From Oehlia diaphana (Eukaryota > Glomeromycota > Glomeromycetes > Glomerales > Glomeraceae): a stretch of DNA of 58,407 nucleotides. The position numbers and the translations under genes are program-made. Positions 50,210 to 58,407 of this stretch are shown here, piece by piece; the first letter of the stretch is position 1; each line of letters starts with the position of its first letter. The notes under the pieces were generated by a model. It worked only from the letters and a program-made list of their open reading frames with translations, had not been told where the DNA came from and made no database searches. The stretch covers positions 97,371 through 155,777 of the forward strand of contig QZLH01000141.1 in NCBI GenBank assembly GCA_003833135.1, in the 5' to 3' direction.

Positions 50210-50425
50210 TTGCCTTGGATGAAGAAGGTTTTCTTCTGGCCGTGTCCTGGATTTTTTGGCTTGCCTTGGGCGAAGGAAGTATTCTCCTGGCCATTTCTGG
50301 CTTGCCCTGGCGAAGGAAATATTTTCCTGGCCGTTACTGGCTTGCCCTGGGTGAAGGAGAGTTTCCTGGCCGTTACTGGCTTGCCTTGGGTGAAGGAAAG
50401 TTTTTCCTGGTCATGTCTTGGATTC
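50210..50425 (+). repeat. Minisatellite of about five ~40-bp units
   Basis: Units follow the pattern GGCTTGCCTTGGGTGAAGGA then AAG.TTTTTCCTGGCCGTTACT, with clear starts near 50208, 50258, 50299, 50339 and 50378. The units differ at several bases and vary slightly in length. The array is much richer in GC than its surroundings. Open frames across it are by-products of the repeat. Confidence 0.8.
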
Positions 50426-52011
50426 CCGGCCAGTCACTTGCTGCCTTTCCTACTTAATACTTACTATTTACGTATACTCACGTTTTTTTTCTCAATTTTA
50501 TAGGATGATTTGAAAAAGATGAATCAACTTTGGAAAACGCCAAATGAACTAAAACGAATTAATGAGCACGAGAGGTAGGGAAAAATATTGAAAAGGAAGA
50601 ACGAATTTTAGCACTTGAAGAGTGCAGGCTCGATTTGTGAGAACGAGCTGCAAAAGTTCGTTTACTAGAACTTCACAACAGTCAATTTGAGTGGAGGACA
50701 GCTTATGGGTAGAAATGGTGGGAAGTGAAAATCTGCTGCAATTTTTTTTTTCTCGCAATAATTTGCTATATATATATTTTTTTCCTCATAATAATTTGCA
50801 ACAAACTTTCATTTCGTGACATCACTTTCTAACCGTTAAAACCATGGTTAATCTCAAGAATTATGTTCAAAATTAGTTAAATTAGATTTTTCGAGCTTTC
50901 AAGGAAAAGACTAAAAAAGAGAAAAAATAAAGAGAAATAAAGCAGAAGTAGAAGAAAGTTAAGATAATAGGATAGATAAAAAGAATGACTTGAATAAATG
51001 TGAATGCGTAAGGACCACGTAAATAATGAAAGACAGTAGGGAAAATAAAAGAAGAAAAAAAAGAATGTAATCAAAAAATTGTTGGTTTCATTTCATCATG
51101 AATGCGAACAAATGGGTGAAATCGCGCCTACACGCTGTGTATCAACCGGTACTGGTGGCCTTGTTTGGAGAGAATTCAAATAAAATCTATTATTTTTTCA
51201 AAAGGTGGATTTTCCGAAATTTATGAGATATGATGAATGGGATTCTGAAAAACAACTATTAAAAAGAATTGGAACTCACAAAGTAATACTTAAAAGATTA
51301 GAAAATGTTGAAAATTTTAAAAAAGTTGGTTTGAAGAGGTATGTAATCTAAATGTATTTGAATACTAACAGCTAAAAAAGAATTATTTTGCGTATTTAAT
51401 AAAAAATTTTAGTTGTTAATTTTTTTAAAACCTTATCTTTAACAGCATCTCATAATAAAATTATATGATTTTAGTATTCCTAATGGTAGTGTGTATTTTT
51501 AATTATATTGAATTTTTTTTTGAATTTATACATAACGATAACAATTTAGATGTATAATAGTTAATGATTTTTATATTTATAAATCAAGTAATAAAAAAAC
51601 CATCAAGAATAATAACTGTAATATATTTTACTTTATTTGTTAAATAATACTAAGTTGGAATTAATTAACTTTAGATAGTAGTGAATATTTACACAGAGAA
51701 TTTAAAAAGTTATAATTAAAATCCAATAGTAAGTGTCGAATATATCGATCTCAACGACGGACATTCACTTTATTAAATATAATATTTAAAATTTAGATGA
51801 TGACGAAAAAGAAATAATGGAAGCAATTCAACAACGAATAAAAAAGAAAATTATTGATATCAATGGTAGGTAAACTTTTTGTAGAAATAATAGTAAACGA
51901 TTTTACACTATTTTAGTTCTTTTTTTTTTATTGTATATTTAGATGATGGTGATGAAATCAATAATTCAAATCTTCATTCGGAAGGACAGGATGAACTTGA
52001 AATTTCTGATG

Positions 52012-54088
52012 GTAATATTTTTTTAAAATTTTCAGAGCGTTTCTTAGTATTAAACGATTTATTTATTTATTTATTTATTTTAGATATTTACTAGATACGG
52101 AAATTAAATTGTGCGATTATATTTATGTATCAAATACGGTAGTTTGATTTATATTAAAAACTCTTTCAACGAAAGTACAACATTTTTTGTTAATAGAACG
52201 TCAAAACTTATCTTCATATTATTAGAAACATTGATTATGAACAAATAGAATTAACAATTTTAAAAGTTACATTTTGACATTTCGTCAATGACGTAGTAAA
52301 ATAGAATTAACATAGCGACAAATTCATATAATTTCAAAATATAAAACGTAAGTATCACATGACCTGCAACTGCGGCCAATTAATTTCTATTCAGGACGAG
52401 AAATCGAGAATAGAGAAATAGGGAATCGTTAAACGATGTAAGTGAGGGGAAAGTTAATGATAATCTCATTCGGCTCCTATTTGATGGGAGATCTAAAGTA
52501 CTTAGTAAATATTCTTGTAATTTTATTTGATTTAGTTAAAGCGCGAATTGAAAGATTATATATATATTTTTTAAAATATTTGAGAAGGAAAATTAATTTG
52601 CAATAGCTATCAAAACCTATTTTAGCGTAGGAAATTACTTTTAAATTTTATTAATGAACAATCGTTGAATAAGTGTAAAATATTAAAATATAAAATAAAT
52701 ATCTTATTAATTGTTTGTAACTATTCAACTTCATACACTAGTCGAATTAATGATAAACGGCGAGTTTTGGGCATTAGTATTTTAGTTTCAGCCGATTGTT
52801 GTATACTGTACACGAGTTTAGCAAACTATTATTTAAACTTTTAGTATTTTAATGAGGAATTATAAATGAAGGCTGAAAAATTTCATTATTCCAAAAAAAA
52901 AAAATTATATAATACAAGTAAAAAATTATTAATTAATTCATAATCGTTAAAATCTAAAAATAGACAAATAAGATACATACAAAATTAGTGACAATAAATT
53001 ACTTTTTATTTAAAGTGTTTTGAAAGCAAGTGTTTCATTGAGAATTTATTTAATATTATATTAAACTTTTTTTAATTATCATAATACCATTGATATTAAA
53101 ATTATACTCTTTATTATACATTATATAAAAACCTTTTCGTAAGCACATTTTTTGGAAAATTTACCAAGGTCAAAAGTGGTGATTATAGACAAGTCTGTCT
53201 GTAATAGTAAAAGTTAATAATTAAAAATAAATCCTTTTATTAGTCATATAATAAATTTTAAATGGATTAATTTAAAAACACATTGTAAATCAAAAAATAA
53301 AAATAGTTCACCATTTCGTTTACTCTTTGTTTCTTCCAAATATACCAACACTTTGCTTCCACTCAAAATAATTCATTTTACGTTTTTTAATTCTATGTTA
53401 ATGAAAAGAACACCTTAATAAAAAATAATGTACGTTTGATAAAAAAAAAAAATAAGCTGCATGTACTAAATAATGAAATATATAAACTTACTAATTTATT
53501 CACAATTTTTAATGAAATACTTTACAAATAAGAAACGGAAATTCCTCATTTTATTTATTTCAACATAACGCAAATTATATAAAGTCAATATAAACATTAC
53601 ACAAACATGTTAATTTCATTTTTCTAAATATTTCTTTCAATTGTATTTTTTGCAATATAATTATCAAGTAAATAATGTAACGAATAACGATATTAGAAAT
53701 TTAAAAAATCGCTCACCTTAATATTTTTATTAAAGTCATATTCAAGTTTGGAGAAGAACTTCTGCAGAATTATCAAGATCTATGATTAAAAAAAAAAACA
53801 TTAAAATTGAATAACTTTTTTGCAATTGTATGTGATTCGAGTCTTTGTCTGGAATTTTCCATGACACGACGAATCTATACGCGATCTCAATTTTTTTGCC
53901 AATAAACCTAAATAAAAAATTAACTTTAAAATATCGAACCATTAAATTAGATTACCTATCTGTTGTGTAGTTTTGATTTGATAAGTTATTGTTCAATGCT
54001 TATGCCATAAATTTATTTTAAATTCGTAAAATTATAATTTTACAAAATTAGTATTTACTGATAACTCATTAATTTAAATTTATTATAT
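52012..54088. other. Intergenic region
   Basis: AT-rich. No supported gene apart from a possible exon relic at 53742-53942. A denser, mixed-composition stretch at 52360-52500 is unexplained. Confidence 0.45.
53742..53942 (-). other. Possible exon relic
   Basis: A 66-codon frame on the - strand. The part after an acceptor-like TTATTTAG (about 53907-53914) reads FIGKKIEIAYRFVVSWKIPD followed by KDSNHIQLQK, which has the amino-acid mix of real protein. A later segment reads DLDNSAEVLLQT. No family is recognised. Confidence 0.25.
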
Positions 54089-54158
54089 AATTATTTAAAT
54101 TACAAACTAAGAATCTCGTAAAACATTTTACTACTCTAGTCTTAGTGTTTAAATAATT
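54089..54158. repeat. Conserved 3-prime palindrome, K5
   Basis: Palindrome of the kinase cassette, 76 bases after the K5 stop, in reverse orientation (TTACAAACTAAGAATC; CTAGTCTTAGTGTTTAAATA) around TAAAACATTTTAC. Confidence 0.65.
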
Positions 54159-54233
54159 CAAAATAAAGCATAAATAATAAATGATAAAAATTTTAAAATA
54201 TAAAAATAATTGTTCAATTTTACCAAAAGACAA

Positions 54234-56520
54234 TTAAAATCCATCTAAGGAATAAACAAATAACAAATAATAACATCTTAGTAAATAAAATAAAGAATAA
54301 TAAAGTAATTAAGAAAACTTACCATCAGGAATTTCCAGCTCATCTTGTTCTTTTGAATGAAAATTTGGATTATTATATGTGTCGTTATCATCTGTAAGAA
54401 ATAAATAAATAAAATTAAATTCAATATAAAATTGAAATCATTGTTGCAAAATTTTCGCCTACCATCGATATTAATATTTTGCCTTTTTGTTTGTTTTTGA
54501 ATTATTTCTTTTTTATCATCTAAATTTTAAATGAGTCACGTTTAATAAATGAAATGATACAATGATAATCCATTTACTACTTACCATTCGAATATATTTG
54601 CAACTTTTTAAATACTTTAGATAATCTTTTACTACTACCTAAAATTAGGAATTTGATTTAATATTAAATAAAATTCAATTTATTATTTCTAATATACAAT
54701 TATAAAATTACCTTTAAAAATATTGATTACTTTTGATGATTTGTTACTATTCTGCTTATTTGACTTGTTAAAATCATTAACTGAAAACAATTATTAATTT
54801 TAAACATTGTTATGAAAAAAATTCAACGAATCTTTGTTAAATACTTACTATTATCAGGAATGCTAAAATCATACAATTTACTATGAAATGCTATTAGTAG
54901 GAAAATAAAGTATTTTAAAAATTAAATTATTATAATTAAAAAATGGAAAGAAATCATTAATTCGTACCTTCTTGTTCCACTATAATAATTTAATTCAAAA
55001 AAAAGTAATCAATAATTAAAATTTTAGAATCGTTAATAAAATATTATACACTCATACCCTCTGTTGCATTTCTTGGTTCGGGTAGATTTTCAACAAATTG
55101 ATGAATTTTACTTGTAAATAATCTGCTACTTGTATAACTTTCTTCTACTTTATTCATTTCTAAATTATCTATTTCAGATTGTAATAATTCATCTGTCATA
55201 TTTTGAAAATATATATTAATTTTTTCCATTTTTTCCACAAGTGAATCAGCATCAGGTCTTTTTAATGGATCAGCGTCCCAACATTGTATCATTAAATTTT
55301 TATATTCTAATGGAGTTCCTGGCACAATTTTTGGTCTTATACCATTAATAATATTCATTACAATATCATTTTCATGTTCATAATTTATAAATGGTGGTTG
55401 TCCAGATGAAATTTCCCACATAAGAATTGCAATACTATAAATATCAGATGCAAAAGTATATTCTCTTCCAACAATAACTTCGGGTGCTATGTAAGGAAGA
55501 TTTCCATATATACTTGTTGAAGATTTATCAGCAGGTCCACAAAATCCAAGATCACTAACACACCAAGTATTATTTAATACAGAATATAATATATTTCCAG
55601 AATGTAAATCTCTATGCACTGCTTTTTCTTTATGAATATGATAAAGTGCAAGAGTTATTTTATGAATAATGTACATTCTATCTTTCCATGTAAGTTGATT
55701 ATGATTTTGTTGTAAATATTTTCTTAAATCTATATCCATTTTCATCATTACAAGCATATAATTTCCATTTGATGGATTTTGCGTTAAACCAAAACATTGA
55801 ACAACATCTGGACATTTATTACTTATAGTTAAATGCGATTTAGCCTAAAAGATAATAATTTGTAAAAATACTAGTGCTAATACAAAAATGACAACAATTT
55901 TATAAAATATAAAATATAATAATACAAACCTCATCAAACCAACTTTTATTTGCACTTTCAACATTTTCTAATTTTTTAAGCACTATACCACGATTTCTGC
56001 GTCTCGTTAATTGTTTTTTTTCAGAATCCCATTCATCATAATGTCCATCAATCCAACCTGCTGTATAAATTTCAGAAAATCCACCTTTTGTTAAATATTT
56101 AATATCAACTAAATTACTATATGGGATCCATTCAACTATTACATTTGGTCTAGTTGTTTCCAATTGGCATTTCTGTATTAAATTATCAATATCATCATTT
56201 CCAGATGTCCAATTTGAAAAATCTTCTTTTAAATAATTTCGAACACAATATTCACAATATAATGTGGCTAAACATTCTTGCTTACAATTTTCACAAATTC
56301 TTTTTGTACCATCATTAAACATAACTTTATTTCGATCATAACTTTTAGTTATCCATCTTATTGCATAAGTTTTTTCATCATTTGTAAGAATTTTATCAGC
56401 AAGGACTGTTTGTTTTTGAAATTCAAATCGTTTGTGTAAACTATTGTAAATATTAGTATCTGTTAATGCTGTTGCTCTACTAATTGTTGCACCAATTAAT
56501 TCATATCGAAGAGTGGACAT
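54234..56520 (-). CDS. Cys-motif protein kinase K5, intact family member
   Basis: Nine exons: 56520-55930, 55844-55058, 54979-54968 (12 bp), 54890-54849, 54780-54712, 54638-54585, 54519-54463, 54391-54323 and 54244-54234; every junction is in phase and the product is 563 residues. The N-terminus has a Cys cluster (Cys76, 79, 83, 89, 92) suggesting a small zinc site. The kinase domain starts near 140: loop KGGFSEIY at 145-152, candidate ATP-binding Lys182, HRDLHSGN with catalytic Asp276, metal-binding SDLG with Asp295, APE at 317-319, and the C-lobe DIYSIAILMWEISSG. The tail of ~100 residues is acidic, Asn/Lys-rich and ends Asp-Gly-Phe. Just before Lys182 an Arg-rich LTRRRNRG replaces the usual RFGTI. 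It belongs to the lineage-expanded kinases of these fungi; substrate and pathway are unknown. Confidence 0.85.
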
Positions 56521-56580
56521 AATGTAATCAATAAGAAAGAAAGAATGAATGAATTATTTTAACTTCATTCATTTGATAAA

Positions 56581-56593
56581 TTGTTTATCAAAA
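56581..56593 (-). promoter_or_regulatory. Kinase-family promoter box, K5 (diverged)
   Basis: On the - strand TTTTGATAAACAA, 73 bases before the K5 ATG, is a diverged form of the box before K1-K4. Further upstream, TACGCC and a CACAAAATTTATGTGGGACA stretch also recall the K2 and K3 flanks. Confidence 0.4.
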
Positions 56594-58147
56594 TTTCATG
56601 TTGTCCCACATAAATTTTGTGACCTTGAGGCGTAATATTTTACGCCTCATAACCAAAAAAAGTAAAATATTACTACCAATAGAATATTATCCTTATTAAA
56701 ATTCAAATAATTTGATAAACAACAATCAATGATTGTTATTCGGTGGACTATTTATTAATTTTGTAGTATCAAAATCCAAACATATTTTTTTTGTTATATA
56801 GATGAAGTTTACAAAAATAAAATAACAGATATGATAAAAAAAATATGAGAATGAAGTAATTATGTTCCAATAATTTACTTGGTTTTTTTATGTTGTATTA
56901 TTTTCATTTCTATTATTAAATTTAATTATATTACAATAAATTTAGTAATAAAAAAAAAATTCTTTTACATAGCGTATAATTTTACTATAATAGGACTGAA
57001 GAACTACTGAAGAATATACAGTATATAATATTAGGACCTAATTTTGTAATAAATAGACTTACTATATAATTTTCCAGTAAGTCTTCAAATTAAAAGTGAT
57101 TATTGTAAGATTCTTTAATATTCATCTAAAATCTTTTTATTTAATAATATTCATTTTTAAAAAAATCCTTTTTTAACGAAAAAATTTTTTTTATATAGTC
57201 TATGGAAATTTTTTAATAAAATCCATTTGAATTTTTAGATATAGATTTTTGTTTGAGAAAACTAATGTGAGATTTTTTTTTGAGAAATTTCTGCATTAAG
57301 TAAATGATGTATTCAGAGACATTTACAAATTAATTTTATTGTTGAAAAAAGGTATTTAATTGAAAAATCTTAAAATATAATAATTTTTGGTAAAATAGAA
57401 ATGTGTAAAGTTTATGAATCGTAAAAATGGAGTTTAAATTTTTCATGTCAAAAAATTTTATGACGGAACAAAGGTGGAAGAGCTCATACGTTCATCCGGA
57501 ATGATACTCACCCACTTAATTATGTGTCCTTTCCTTTGGTAATACCCGATTCAAAATCTATGGACATGATGTTGACTATTTCGTATTCTTTGATGTCATA
57601 TAACAAACATTACACTTCGAAGCGGTGTTACGATCCCGTTCATTTGTCACTTGGATAGTCTTTAGAGATTGGTATTGTAAGATCTACGCCCGTGATAAAT
57701 CACGTTGTCATCGCAGTCTTAACATAAAGATAATGCTCAGTTTAATAATATTTCCAATAAGATAATTCTAATAATAGATCCTCTTTCCAATACGTCCTTT
57801 TTATAATTTCTGTCGATCATTATTTTTTACTAAAATATTTTCCAAAGTTCATAAAATTATTTCGATTTTTCATTTTTTAAACTTTTTCATTCTGACTTTT
57901 CCACTTTTTGACTTTAACAAATCTTTTCCTCGCAAAATATCCTTTTCAAAAATGTCGTTTTTTTTTCACTTTTCGTAAATATTGATTTTCCAAAATTTTC
58001 AATTTTCGATCTTCAAATCCTTTTCTTATTATAGTAATATCTCGATTCTAGTTCTCTATTCTAAATCTAAAAATAAAAGTGAACACAAGAATCGTTACGT
58101 ATGTTACACTTGCAACATTACAATATTATACACCTAAACTAAATATA
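56594..58147. other. Right-hand intergenic region
   Basis: No supported gene. 57480-57730 is of more mixed composition than its AT-rich surroundings and might be a relic of a coding or mobile sequence, but no frame is convincing. Confidence 0.45.
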
Positions 58148-58395
58148 AATTTCCCCAGTATCACCGTAGAAAAATGTCACATTCACGTGATCGTTTTTTA
58201 TTCATCACAACCGTCACACCCCACTGCGTTTCCATTTTCTATAAGTACTGTATTTGAGGGACTCCGTTTTTTTTTCGAGTAGGCAAAACCTTATTCATCA
58301 CCCATTATTCGTCACTGTTTATTTTCACGTGTTAGTGCATAACGCCGTAATGCGGGCCAAATGTGACATTTTTCTACGGTGATACTGGGGAAGTT
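58148..58395. mobile_element. Mutator-type MITE, intact, 248 bp
   Basis: The terminal inverted repeats are 36 bp with a single difference: 58148-58183 begins AATTTCCCCAGTATCACCGT and the complement of 58360-58395 begins AACTTCCCCAGTATCACCGT. The flanks are CTAAATATA on both sides (58139-58147 and 58396-58404), a 9-bp target duplication diagnostic of Mutator-like transposases. The interior has no coding capacity, so the element is non-autonomous. The well-matched repeats suggest a fairly recent insertion. The interior is related to the element at 47213-47435. Confidence 0.92.
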
Positions 58396-58407
58396 CTAAA
58401 TATAATA

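Larger units (their letters stand above)
49148..51197. mobile_element. Foreign insertion in kinase remnant K6
   Basis: About 2 kb unrelated to the kinase family splits the nucleotide-loop region. ATTATTT occurs at both junctions but could be chance, so no clear target duplication is claimed. The contents include a 43-codon frame at 49856-49987 (MDDKYLKYFEKSSKYWSLED...), a continuing KRKIKITRQLVDLLEKS reading at 50010-50070, an imperfect direct repeat pair with AAAACGCGTAA (about 49617 and 49745), a GC-richer tandem array (50210-50425), and a Glu/Arg-rich reading at 50500-50720 broken by stops. The type of element is not recognised. Confidence 0.5.
48735..52011 (+). pseudogene. Gutted kinase-family gene K6
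   Basis: The remnant starts with MSNPRYELILATNNRA at 48735, soon frameshifted, then shows the Cys cluster (CENCNQWC) and the DDIDDLIQKCQM segment. At about 49147 it is interrupted by a ~2-kb insertion and resumes at about 51198 with AAAAGGTGGATTTTCCGAAA, the nucleotide-loop region. The whole catalytic exon 2 (~790 bp in other copies) is missing: exon 1 ends near 51338 and the sequence passes within about 100 bases to the tail. Recognisable tail modules are near 51445-51488, 51563-51640, 51675-51730, 51798-51866 and 51942-52011, with decayed splice sites. It is non-functional. Confidence 0.75.

Noticed and set aside
50203..50503. Two overlapping frames of 84 and 97 codons
   Set aside because: Both are created by the tandem repeat units; their Leu/Gly/Pro repeats follow the DNA repeat.

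Overview
The window looks like nuclear DNA of an arbuscular mycorrhizal fungus, most likely Rhizophagus irregularis or a close relative. The reasons are a very AT-rich sequence full of homopolymer tracts, genes with many short GT-AG introns, and a local expansion of a Cys-motif plus protein-kinase family typical of that lineage. A Crinkler-type effector relic and dense small transposon remnants fit the same picture. The species assignment is inference; no rRNA or tRNA gene was recognised.

The layout is a core of single-copy genes flanked on both sides by repeated, decaying accessory DNA. Left flank (1-15.7 kb): three kinase-family copies on the + strand (K1, K2, K3; K2 and K3 lie in a tandem segmental duplication of about 3.84 kb) with a broken Crinkler-like gene between K1 and K2. 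Core (16-37.7 kb): a beta-thymosin-like protein, the autophagy E2-like enzyme ATG10, a four-helix MARVEL-like membrane protein, a NIPA-type transporter, an FHA/coiled-coil/tail-anchored SLMAP-like protein, an ankyrin-DysF-FYVE-C2HC-RING protein and a seven-helix membrane protein. Right flank (38-58.4 kb): a hAT-type element containing an assembly gap, two more kinase copies on the - strand (K4, K5), a gutted kinase remnant (K6) carrying a foreign insertion, and two related Mutator-type MITEs.

The most striking feature is the shared design of the kinase genes. A 591-bp first exon (Cys motif and ATP-binding loop) is followed by a ~790-bp catalytic exon and then up to seven small exons. All boundaries in the tail are phase 1, the internal exons are multiples of three (12-69 bp), and the last encodes Asp-Gly-Phe-stop. 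Six copies retain parts of this modular tail, and K4 has one module twice. K5 is intact; K3 is largely intact but has His-Gly-Asp in place of His-Arg-Asp; K1, K2, K4 and K6 are broken. The copies also share a promoter box about 75-105 bp before the ATG and a long imperfect palindrome about 65-130 bp after the stop, so each is a repeated cassette. A 278-bp stretch nearly identical in K4 and K5 suggests gene conversion.

All exon-intron models were made by eye from splice signals, reading phase and comparison between copies, without transcript evidence.
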